DNA of 14,030 bases from Akkermansiaceae bacterium UBA1506 (GTDB lineage: Bacteria; Verrucomicrobiota; Verrucomicrobiia; Verrucomicrobiales; DEV007). A model generated the notes under the pieces. That model had not been told where the DNA came from and made no database searches. It saw only the letters and a program-made list of their open reading frames with translations. Below are positions 7,764-14,030 of this stretch, piece after piece. The stretch's first letter is position 1; every line of letters begins with the position of its first letter. The DNA lies in NCBI GenBank assembly GCA_002323995.1, contig DCQY01000003.1:1-14030 (forward strand), in the 5' to 3' direction. The position numbers and the translations under genes are program-made.

Positions 7764-9467
7764 ATGCTCTCTTCCCTTAAGATGGTTCTAGCTGCCACCG
7801 AACACTCCGAAGTCTGGGAAGTTCTCTTCCAGCTGTTAGTGCTACTGGCCGCTGCACTGGTCATTGGGATGATCTTTGAGCGCTTTCGCCAGTCTGCGAT
7901 TGTTGGCTACCTTCTCGCGGGGATGCTTCTTGGTCCCGGCGTTTTCAACGTGATCAGCGAGGATTCAGGCGTTCCTCTCATCGCCGAACTCGGCGTCTCA
8001 CTCCTACTCTTCGCTATCGGCCTCGAGTTCTCTACCAGACGATTAATGAAACTGGGGCGAGTAGCGGGAATCGGTGGAATGCTGCAAGTCAGCCTCACAC
8101 TCGGGTTGGCAGCGCTGGTCTGCCTTTTCACCGGCTTGGAAATCAAATCATCTCTTGCTGTCGGAGCAACCGTAGCTCTCTCTTCTACGGCCTGCGTGCT
8201 CCGCCTCTTGAATGAAAGAGCCGAATTAGATTCCGTTCACGGACGCACCTCTCTTGGTATCCTCTTGCTTCAAGACGTCGCCGTAGTCCCTCTGGTGCTC
8301 TTCGTGACGATGCTGGCCGAAGATGGCGGCATGGCTCAGGTCGGCATTGGGCTGGCGAAAGCCTGCGGTCTCATCCTTGCACTTGTGATCTCCTTTTTGA
8401 TCCTCTCCCGATTTGTTCTTCCCGGCATGATGAGACAGATGAGCCTTGCTCGTGATCGGGAACTTCTCGTCCTGTTGGCTATCGTCCTCGCTATTGGCTC
8501 CTCTGTATCAGCCCACGCTCTTGATTTATCTCCTGCCTTGGGAGCATTCCTCGCTGGCATGATGTTGGCGGAATCGCCCTTCGCCACCCAAATTCGCTCA
8601 GATATAGGTGGATTGAAAATCATCTTTATCACTCTGTTTTTTGCCTCAGTCGGTATGCTTGGGGATCCCGTTTGGATCGCTCAGAACCCCCTCCCCGTTC
8701 TCGCAACCACGCTAGCGATACTGCTGGGTAAATGCTTCATCATCACACTCATTGCCTTGCTCTTCAGGCTTCCCCTTAGACATGCTTTTGCCAGCGGGAT
8801 CGTCCTCGCGCAGGTAGGTGAGTTCGGCATTGTCATCGGAGGTATTGCCTACCAAGGCGGCTTGGTTTCTGAAGAAATCACCCAGCTCATCGTTTCGTCC
8901 ACGCTCCTGACCCTCTTTGCCACTCCGATGCTCGTAAAATTGGCTGTTCCTCTTGGATACAGGATTCACCGCCTCACTCAGCCCAAAACAGCCGCCGATA
9001 GCCCCTCAAACCAAACGGCAACGGCATCCTCTGAAAAAAGAAATCTGGTTATCATTGTGGGATTTGGGCCCTCCGGGCAGAAAGTTGCCGAAGAGATTCA
9101 AGTTCACGACAACATTGATTGCCTCGTTATTGATATACGTGCAAACAATGTGGACTTGGCACGATCGATGGGCTTAAAAGCCGCCCTCGGAGATGCTTCC
9201 AATCTCGATTTCCTTCTTCACCATGGGCTCTCAAGGGCTCGTGCCATTATCATCACAATCCCGGATCATCGCACCGCCATCCGAATCGTTGAATCAGTAC
9301 GGACACTTAGTGATAGAACAGCGATCATTGTCCGCGCTCGCTATCACACTTTTGTTGATGAATTAGCGCGCGCTGGCGCCACTATCACCGTGGATGAAGA
9401 ATACTACACAGGTAAAAAACTCAGGGAAGTCACGAGCGAAATACTTACCGAAAAGCCTGACGCTTAA
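7764..9467 (+). CDS. CPA2 family (Kef-type) monovalent cation:proton antiporter with NAD-binding RCK domain
   Basis: An inner-membrane protein of 567 aa. About twelve or thirteen hydrophobic segments span residues 17-395, followed by a linker (about 408-425) and a TrkA-N/RCK domain (427-560). Family marks: AIVGYLLAGMLLGPGVF (46-61), GLEFSTRRLMKLG (86-98), ALSSTACVLRLL (138-149), LLLQDVAVVPL with the functional QD pair (167-177), LGAFLAGMMLAES (259-271) and LAQVGEFGIVIGGI (348-361). The RCK part has VGFGPSGQKVAEEI (432-445) and an acidic Asp after the second strand (VIDIRANN), the pattern that prefers NAD(H). No TrkA-C domain follows. It should exchange K+ or Na+ for H+, gated by nucleotide. 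Starts are uncertain: in-frame TTG 7707, ATG 7725, ATG 7764 and ATG 7782. I took 7764 because only a short tail then precedes the first helix; none has a good ribosome-binding site. Confidence 0.94.
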   Translation: MLSSLKMVLAATEHSEVWEVLFQLLVLLAAALVIGMIFERFRQSAIVGYLLAGMLLGPGVFNVISEDSGVPLIAELGVSLLLFAIGLEFSTRRLMKLGRVAGIGGMLQVSLTLGLAALVCLFTGLEIKSSLAVGATVALSSTACVLRLLNERAELDSVHGRTSLGILLLQDVAVVPLVLFVTMLAEDGGMAQVGIGLAKACGLILALVISFLILSRFVLPGMMRQMSLARDRELLVLLAIVLAIGSSVSAHALDLSPALGAFLAGMMLAESPFATQIRSDIGGLKIIFITLFFASVGMLGDPVWIAQNPLPVLATTLAILLGKCFIITLIALLFRLPLRHAFASGIVLAQVGEFGIVIGGIAYQGGLVSEEITQLIVSSTLLTLFATPMLVKLAVPLGYRIHRLTQPKTAADSPSNQTATASSEKRNLVIIVGFGPSGQKVAEEIQVHDNIDCLVIDIRANNVDLARSMGLKAALGDASNLDFLLHHGLSRARAIIITIPDHRTAIRIVESVRTLSDRTAIIVRARYHTFVDELARAGATITVDEEYYTGKKLREVTSEILTEKPDA

Positions 9468-9485
9468 CTTGTCTCAAATGTCGAA

Positions 9486-9507
9486 ATGCCTTGTTTGACC
9501 AAGGCAT
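9486..9507 (+). repeat. Perfect 8-bp hairpin covering the possible start of the phosphodiesterase gene
   Basis: ATGCCTTG (9486-9493) and CAAGGCAT (9500-9507) pair perfectly around a 6-nt loop TTTGAC, 18 bp after the antiporter stop. No T-run follows, so it is not a classical terminator. The right arm contains AAGG and the first two bases of the ATG at 9506, so the RNA fold would cover that start codon. Confidence 0.55.
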
Positions 9508-11002
9508 GAATTCGGGCGAAGCCAACAAGCCCACTGGCATTCCTCCCATCTGCGTTGTAACTTGGCGAAAGTCCAACGCATTTGTGAGCAAACGTAAAAC
9601 CCAGTCCCCGAGAGTCGCTGTCCTCAATATTGTCGGTCTGACCCCCCGGCATATTGGAGTCGACACTCCATTTATTTCCGAGTTCCTGGCACGTGAGGAG
9701 AATGAACTCGTTCACGTAACACCGACTTTGCCGGCTGTGACTTCGTCGATGCAGGCAACTTTCCTCACCGGTCGCACTCCCAGCGATCATGGCATTGTTG
9801 CGAATATGTGGTATGACCGGGACTATGCGGAGCACCGCTGCTGGAAGCAGAGCAACCATCTCGTCCGGGGCCGGAAAATCTGGGAGCAGATCCGTGACGA
9901 TTTCGATCCGGAATACACCTGCGCCAAGGTCTTCTGGTGGAACAACATGTATTCCTCAGCTGACTACCAGGTCACTCCCCGCCCGATCTACTGCGCGAAC
10001 GGAAAGAAGGTTTTCGACATCCAGACGTGGCCGATGGAACTCCGCAACCGATTGCGACGTAAGCTCGGTAAGTTCCCCTTTCCCGCCTTTTGGGGACCCA
10101 GCGCAGGGATTGATTCCACCCGCTGGATCGCCAAGTCAGCGATGTGGTTTGAAGACAAGTTTTCACCCAATCTGAACCTCGTCTACCTGCCGCATCTCGA
10201 CTACAACCTGCAGCGGGTCGGACCGGATTCACCAATCATCAAAGAAGATCTGCTCGCTCTAGACAAAATCGTGGGCCAGCTGGTCACTCATTTAGAGAAA
10301 CGAGGTGTGGAAGTGATTCTTCTCAGTGAATACGGAATCACCGCAGTCAATCGCCCTATTCACCTTAACCGTGTTTTCCGCGAAAAAGGTTGGTTAAGCT
10401 GGCGCAACGAACTGAAGCGCGAGGTTCTAGATCCCGGCAACTGTAAGGCCGTCGCCATTCCTGACCACCAACTCTGTCACATCTATATCAATGACCCCGA
10501 GGTTCGCGAAGAAGTGCTCAAAACCGTTGAGGAGACCGAAGGCGTTGGCTCTGTTTACACGGGCGAACAACTGAAAGAAATCGGACTCGCCCACGAGCGC
10601 AGTGGCGATATCGTAGCCGTAAGTAAGGAAAACAGCTGGTTCACCTACTACTATTGGAAGAACGATCGCAAGGCTCCCGACTATGCTCGCTGCGTCGATA
10701 TTCACCGCAAGCCTGGCTACGACCCGGTAGAGTTATTTATTGATCCTCGCCTGCGCTTTCCCAAGCTAAAGGTTGGCTGGAAACTAATGCGCAAGATCCT
10801 TGGTTTCAGAATGCTGATGGATGTGATTCCCCTGAACGCCAGTCTCGTCAAAGGCTCGCATGGCGCCATCCCTAAAAACATCGAGGATCATCCGGTATTG
10901 ATCGGTCAATTCAATCAAATGGAAACAGGTGACTCAGTCACAGCCACCGACGTCTACGATCTACTTTTGAATCGCTGCACCAATTCGGACAGTCAACCCT
11001 GA
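9506..11002 (+). CDS. Alkaline-phosphatase-superfamily phosphodiesterase/nucleotide pyrophosphatase-like protein
   Basis: About 498 aa, related to type I phosphodiesterase/nucleotide pyrophosphatases, metal-dependent phosphoester hydrolases. Seen: VAVLNIVGLTPRHIG (37-51) where typical enzymes have an IDG metal site; HVTPTLPAVTSSMQATFLTG (70-89) with the likely nucleophile Thr79; DHGIVANMWYDRD (94-106); YLPHLDYNLQRVGPDS (227-242); VILLSEYGIT (270-279) in place of the usual SDHGM; VDIHRKPGYDPVELF (397-411); GSHGAIP (450-456) with the last metal His. There is no signal peptide or membrane segment, so it is probably cytoplasmic. From memory it resembles a subfamily sometimes found with the ebo gene cluster, but no other ebo genes are visible here. 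Substrate unknown. The start is uncertain: ATG 9506 lies in a hairpin; GTG 9584 is only a few codons before the conserved sequence; TTG 9491 is also in frame. Its 3' end overlaps that of araD by 10 bp. Confidence 0.85.
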   Translation: MNSGEANKPTGIPPICVVTWRKSNAFVSKRKTQSPRVAVLNIVGLTPRHIGVDTPFISEFLAREENELVHVTPTLPAVTSSMQATFLTGRTPSDHGIVANMWYDRDYAEHRCWKQSNHLVRGRKIWEQIRDDFDPEYTCAKVFWWNNMYSSADYQVTPRPIYCANGKKVFDIQTWPMELRNRLRRKLGKFPFPAFWGPSAGIDSTRWIAKSAMWFEDKFSPNLNLVYLPHLDYNLQRVGPDSPIIKEDLLALDKIVGQLVTHLEKRGVEVILLSEYGITAVNRPIHLNRVFREKGWLSWRNELKREVLDPGNCKAVAIPDHQLCHIYINDPEVREEVLKTVEETEGVGSVYTGEQLKEIGLAHERSGDIVAVSKENSWFTYYYWKNDRKAPDYARCVDIHRKPGYDPVELFIDPRLRFPKLKVGWKLMRKILGFRMLMDVIPLNASLVKGSHGAIPKNIEDHPVLIGQFNQMETGDSVTATDVYDLLLNRCTNSDSQP

Positions 11003-11688
11003 CCGTAGTAGGCCCCCGCCCCGTGCTTACGAAGATAGTGCTTATCCAGAATATGGCCCGGTAACCCAGATTGTTTGGAATTCAAACTCCATGTTCCCAT
11101 TGCCATCTTGGCACAGACTTCCAGAGCCACAGAGTTCTTCACCGAATCAACCGCATTTTTGCCCCAGGTGAACGGAGCATGGAATTTTTGGAAACAAGCT
11201 GGCATTTCCATTGGATTGATACCTTGCTCTTTAAAACAGTTAGTGATGGCGTAACCGGTATTGGTTTCATAGTCGTCGTCCACCTCTTCAGGAGTCAATT
11301 CACGAACCACCGGAACGCTTCCGTAAAAGTGATCAGCATGAGTCGTTCCTTGGCAGGGCAACTCAACGCCAGCTTGTGAAAAAATCGTCGCATTCACTGA
11401 ATGAGTGTGGGTCACCCCACCAATTTCAGAAAATTCGCGATAGAGAATACGATGGGTCGGTGCATCGGAAGATGGACGCATCGTCCCTTCTACGACAGCA
11501 CCCTCAAGATCAAGCACTACCAGATCCCTAGGTTTCAAATCGTTGTAGGCCACACCGCTGGGCTTAATCACAAACATCCCTTTGTCACGGTCCAACCCAG
11601 AGACATTACCCCAAGTCAAACGCACCAGTCCCTCGGTCACGAGCATCAGATTTGCGCGAAACACTTCCTCCCTCAGATCTTCCAGCAT
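10993..11688 (-). CDS. araD: L-ribulose-5-phosphate 4-epimerase (class II aldolase family)
   Basis: It interconverts L-ribulose 5-phosphate and D-xylulose 5-phosphate, feeding pentoses into the pentose phosphate pathway. It is 231 aa, the same length as E. coli AraD, and shares long identical runs: MLEDLREEV start, LTWGNVSGLDRDKG (24-37), FVIKPSGVAY (39-48), EGTMRPSSDAPTH (67-79), THTHSVNATI (93-102), GTTHADHFYG (114-123) and the end LDKHYLRKHGAGAYYGQ. The Zn ligands His94, His96 and His170 and catalytic Asp119 and Tyr228 are all present, each one residue lower than in E. coli. ATG at 11688 is chosen over ATG at 11715 because it gives the family's MLEDL start. It stands alone, without araA, araB or a regulator in the window, so it could also serve ascorbate- or xylulose-type routes (UlaF/SgbE paralogues). 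The 95-bp gap to the divergent EEP-like gene must hold both promoters; I cannot define them. Confidence 0.96.
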   Translation of the reverse strand: MLEDLREEVFRANLMLVTEGLVRLTWGNVSGLDRDKGMFVIKPSGVAYNDLKPRDLVVLDLEGAVVEGTMRPSSDAPTHRILYREFSEIGGVTHTHSVNATIFSQAGVELPCQGTTHADHFYGSVPVVRELTPEEVDDDYETNTGYAITNCFKEQGINPMEMPACFQKFHAPFTWGKNAVDSVKNSVALEVCAKMAMGTWSLNSKQSGLPGHILDKHYLRKHGAGAYYGQG

Positions 11689-11783
11689 AATGTCCAACCA
11701 ACGCAGTATTGTCATTTGTGCAAGAGATCAATTCTAAGGGGAATTTTCACCAACCTGCGCTAACTTTGTGTAACAAACGATCT

Positions 11784-12773
11784 ATGTGGCGCACTCTTAG
11801 AAAGACTCTTGCCGTGTTGGTGCCGGCGCTCCTCCTGCTCCTCTTTGTCGCTGTGATGATCTGCTTTCTAAATCGATGGGATTCGATGGTTGCGATTACT
11901 CTAATCCCAGTCTGGGCCTGGGCCACTTTCGGCATGGTTCTATCGGCTATCTCGTGGATCTTATTTCGTGGTTCTTTCGCGCTTGTGATCTTTTCGATCT
12001 GGATGGCCAGCGGGCTTATTCTTTCGGAAGAACCCAGATCCCTTGTTCGCGAGTTGCTTACTTCAAGCAACTCGGATAAAAACTCTAAAAGACTTCGGGT
12101 AGTGAACGTCAATGCACTCGGAAACGAAAGCAATCTCCGGATAATCTCCCCAATAGATCCTGATCTTGTTATCATACAGCAGGCCCCGGAAAGAGGAATC
12201 CTCGAGGAATTTGCCACTGATCTTTTCGGTGATGACCGAATCGTGATCACTAATCGTAGAAATGCTTTTCTCGCCCGAGGAGAATTAATTAACACGCTAG
12301 GGGAAACCGACAGCGCTACGCTTCACGTTCGCATGTTAACTGCCCATGGCTTCCTCATCGATGTCACCAATCTTGACCTGGCTCCTTATTTGCCTAACCC
12401 AAAACTATGGCAACGGAGGGTCTGGAAACAATTGACACAGACCAGAATAGAAAACCGTGGGCTTATTCGAAACTATCTTGGCGAGAATCAACTCACCCGC
12501 GGCACGATCGGACGTATCGTCAGCGGAGGCTTCGGAACACCGCCGGGAGACGATGTCTTCCGGCCCCTTGAAAGCGCCCAACTGGTTGACTCATTCTCCG
12601 CCTCCGGCATTGGTTGGGGCAACACCTACCCTGCCGACTATCCACTCGTCCGCCTTGATCAAATCTGGGCATCACGAAACCTTCAGCCTCTCAAGTCATT
12701 CACTGCGATCAATCCCGGGGCGACTCATCGAATCGTCGTGACAGATTTTGAAGTGGCACTCCCCAAAGAGTAG
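11784..12773 (+). CDS. Membrane-anchored EEP-fold (DNase I-like) protein lacking most catalytic residues
   Basis: 329 aa. Residues 1-85 carry about three membrane segments (LAVLVPALLLLLFVAVMICF at 9-28, then about 35-58 and 64-80), the usual plan of small membrane-anchored endonuclease/exonuclease/phosphatase proteins. The rest follows the EEP order, but key positions differ. The first strand RVVNVNALG (105-113) keeps Asn. The LQE metal Glu is Gln133 in VIIQQAPE. The THL His is Asn196 in DVTNLDL. GDFNTPP is GGFGTPP (248-254), losing Asp and Asn. The IDH/VDH pair is DQ (292-293). SDH near the end is ATH (313-315). Only the final His and flanking scaffold residues remain, so metal-dependent phosphodiester cleavage is unlikely. 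ATG 11784 is chosen; a longer frame back to a non-ATG start at 11709 adds 25 polar residues and would overlap araD's promoter region. The identification rests on motif order, not on a database search. Confidence 0.72.
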   Translation: MWRTLRKTLAVLVPALLLLLFVAVMICFLNRWDSMVAITLIPVWAWATFGMVLSAISWILFRGSFALVIFSIWMASGLILSEEPRSLVRELLTSSNSDKNSKRLRVVNVNALGNESNLRIISPIDPDLVIIQQAPERGILEEFATDLFGDDRIVITNRRNAFLARGELINTLGETDSATLHVRMLTAHGFLIDVTNLDLAPYLPNPKLWQRRVWKQLTQTRIENRGLIRNYLGENQLTRGTIGRIVSGGFGTPPGDDVFRPLESAQLVDSFSASGIGWGNTYPADYPLVRLDQIWASRNLQPLKSFTAINPGATHRIVVTDFEVALPKE

Positions 12774-12775
12774 AT

Positions 12776-12797
12776 CCCATAGACACTGTCGAATGGG
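12776..12797 (+). terminator. Possible hairpin just after the EEP-like gene
   Basis: CCCAT (12776-12780) and ATGGG (12793-12797) pair across a 12-nt loop that itself contains GAC/GTC (12782-12784, 12788-12790). It begins 2 bp after the stop codon at 12773. No T-run follows, so a rho-independent terminator is only a weak possibility. Confidence 0.25.
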
Positions 12798-12938
12798 CTA
12801 ATTACCGTTCCATTCCTTGTTCTTCGGCTTCACAGCTATCCATGCACGTTGCAGAAGCAGCTCTGACGACAATGGCGAGTTCGGCCGCGACCTGTCGGTC
12901 AGGGCGGAGTGAACGCCCCCAAAACGAGCATCGTCCAT
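12798..12938 (-). CDS. Possible 46-aa hypothetical ORF, or relic of a longer one
   Basis: From ATG 12938 the minus strand encodes 46 residues starting MDDARFGGVHSALTDRSRP, with a balanced, protein-like composition (later SELLLQRAWIAVKPK). The frame is open further upstream for about 40 more codons, to a stop near 13050, without another ATG, and that extension (FCANLISFVGIRGDAAGFF) also looks protein-like. I recognise no family. It could be a small gene with a rare start, a decayed gene end, or a repeat-derived sequence. No ribosome-binding site is visible. Confidence 0.25.
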   Translation of the reverse strand: MDDARFGGVHSALTDRSRPNSPLSSELLLQRAWIAVKPKNKEWNGN

Positions 12939-13249
12939 GAGCCCTGCGACCGAAGCATACAGGGAGCAAAAAAATCCAGCCGCATCACCCCGAATGCCAA
13001 CGAAAGATATCAGATTCGCGCAGAAGGCCAGATAAAACCGAGTCAGAAAGCGCGGTCATATCGTGTTAATTAAGTTCAGAACAAACCTACGCATTGCGGA
13101 ACTCAATCTAAATCAAGCACCCATGTGACTCGCAGAACAAATTCGTAAAATTGTAAACTTCCCCATCGCTTTTTCATTAACACCAGCCCGATAGGAATGC
13201 GATTGATCGGTTTCCTTTCCCGCCGTATCACTGGCCTTCACCATTCTCT

Positions 13250-13996
13250 ATGCCATTTGACACCACAAGCACTGCCCTTGCTCTCGCCTGTCTCGGGGCT
13301 CTGTGTCTCGGCATTTCCAAGGCCGGTTTCCCAGGTCTTGCCATCGTCAATGTGCTGGTGATCGCTGAGCTCTTCGGAGCCAAGAACAGCGTCGGCATTA
13401 TTCTGCCGCTGCTGGTCATATGCGATTTGATTGTCCTGCCCCTTTTTTGGAAATACGCGACCTGGAAAATGATCTGGCCCCTGGTTCCGGTGACCTTTGC
13501 ATCCATTGTCGGCTCATGGCTGCTCCTCGATACCTTTGACGAGAGCACGGCACGAAAAGTGATCGGCGGCATCATCCTTCTGATGCTCATTCTTCAACTC
13601 ATCCGCGAGTTCAAAAAGGAATTCCTCGAACACCTACCCGACTCGAGAGTGTTCCGATGGATCAGCTGCGTCATGATTGGTGTTTCTACGATGCTGGCGA
13701 ACGCGGCAGGTCCCGTTTATTCGATTTATGCCCTTGTTCATCGAATGCCGAAGATGGAATTCCTTGGAGTCGGCGCTCGCTTCTTCCTGCTCGTAAATCT
13801 GTTCAAAGTTCCATTCCTGGGGCAGCTTGATCTGATCAACCCCGAGTCACTCGAGCTGAATCTTTATCTGCTTCCCGCTCTCCTTGTCGGAATCTTCATC
13901 GGCAAAAAGATGATCCACCTTATTCCTCAAAGGATCTTCGAATACCTGCTCTACGCCTTCTCCGCGATTGCCGGGGTGCGAATGCTTTTCTTTTAG
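13250..13996 (+). CDS. TauE/SafE family membrane permease (putative sulfite/organosulfonate exporter family)
   Basis: 248 aa with about eight hydrophobic segments in the two-fold arrangement typical of TauE/SafE (formerly DUF81) proteins. Residues 8-30 (LALACLGALCLGISKAGFPG) carry the family's GxSKxGFPG-like motif in the first helix. The second half repeats it as a helix with STMLANAAGPVYSIYAL (about 145-161), matching the family's NxxGP motif. KMIHLIPQRIFEYLLYAFSAIAGVRML near the end is the usual last helix. The family moves small anions such as sulfite, sulfoacetate or related compounds, usually outward; the substrate here cannot be told. ATG 13250 is preceded by no clear ribosome-binding site. 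It ends 34 bp before the window edge with nothing recognisable after it. It appears to be a single-gene unit. Confidence 0.9.
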   Translation: MPFDTTSTALALACLGALCLGISKAGFPGLAIVNVLVIAELFGAKNSVGIILPLLVICDLIVLPLFWKYATWKMIWPLVPVTFASIVGSWLLLDTFDESTARKVIGGIILLMLILQLIREFKKEFLEHLPDSRVFRWISCVMIGVSTMLANAAGPVYSIYALVHRMPKMEFLGVGARFFLLVNLFKVPFLGQLDLINPESLELNLYLLPALLVGIFIGKKMIHLIPQRIFEYLLYAFSAIAGVRMLFF

Positions 13997-14030
13997 TAAT
14001 CGCCGAATTCTTCGACACCTCGCGCGACCA

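Larger units (their letters stand above)
12774..13249. other. 476-bp gap before the TauE/SafE gene; one unexplained minus-strand frame
   Basis: No recognised gene lies here. It should contain the promoter of the TauE/SafE gene; an A/T-richer part (13020-13190) is the likely place, but I see no convincing -35/-10 pair. A hairpin with CCGC and GACC pairing with GGTC and GCGG (12885-12907, loop TGTC, AGG bulge) is present. The minus-strand frame is listed separately. Confidence 0.55.

Noticed and set aside
11709..11737. TTGTCA upstream of the EEP-like gene as a promoter
   Set aside because: At 17 bp spacing the -10 candidate is TTCTAA, which matches the consensus poorly.
1..14030. CRISPR arrays, IS elements, attachment sites
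   Set aside because: No regularly spaced identical repeats, no transposase or integrase frames, and no tRNA-3'-end duplication near the tRNA-Leu.

Overview
The window looks like a piece of a bacterial chromosome from the Verrucomicrobiota, probably an aquatic member of the Opitutae/Puniceicoccales type. This is inference from gene content: a large secreted protein with a filamentous-haemagglutinin N-terminus, a LipM-type octanoyltransferase, an AraD and a UbiE/MenG methyltransferase. It also rests on the near absence of Shine-Dalgarno sequences and on a tRNA-Leu without an encoded CCA. No phage, IS, transposase, CRISPR or rRNA is visible.

Layout. Positions 1-1548 (minus) hold the first 516 codons of a secreted beta-helical exoprotein that runs off the left edge. 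An A/T-rich spacer with 22-bp-spaced direct repeats follows. Next come ubiE/menG (minus) and, just upstream of it, a tRNA-Leu(CAG) on the same strand. From about 2842 to 11002 five plus-strand genes follow closely: a lipoyl-pathway acyltransferase, two genes homologous to the small and large subunits of xanthine dehydrogenase, a CPA2 (Kef-type) monovalent cation/proton antiporter, and an alkaline-phosphatase-superfamily phosphodiesterase. araD is on the minus strand, convergent with the phosphodiesterase gene and overlapping its end by 10 bp. A membrane-anchored protein related to the endonuclease/exonuclease/phosphatase (EEP) fold is divergent from araD. A 476-bp gap without a confident gene precedes a TauE/SafE-type membrane permease that ends near the right edge.

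The most unusual point is the xanthine-dehydrogenase-like pair. Both genes are full length and free of stops or frameshifts, yet the residues that hold the cofactors are largely gone. The small subunit has only three cysteines in the region that normally supplies eight for two [2Fe-2S] clusters, and its second FAD loop is altered. The large subunit keeps the overall fold sequence and two glutamates that align with functional positions, but has lost the glycine-rich molybdopterin loops and the active-site arginine. The pair reads as a maintained pseudoenzyme complex rather than a working dehydrogenase. A second, unrelated case of the same kind is the EEP-like protein, which has lost nearly all catalytic positions. 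The phosphodiesterase also has substituted metal ligands, though that may be normal for its subfamily.

The genes do not make an obvious single pathway. Quinone methylation (ubiE), lipoylation, pentose metabolism (araD) and ion or anion transport are ordinary housekeeping or accessory functions. Gene starts are uncertain for several genes because ribosome-binding sites are weak and TTG/GTG starts are possible; the reasons for each choice are given in the entries.
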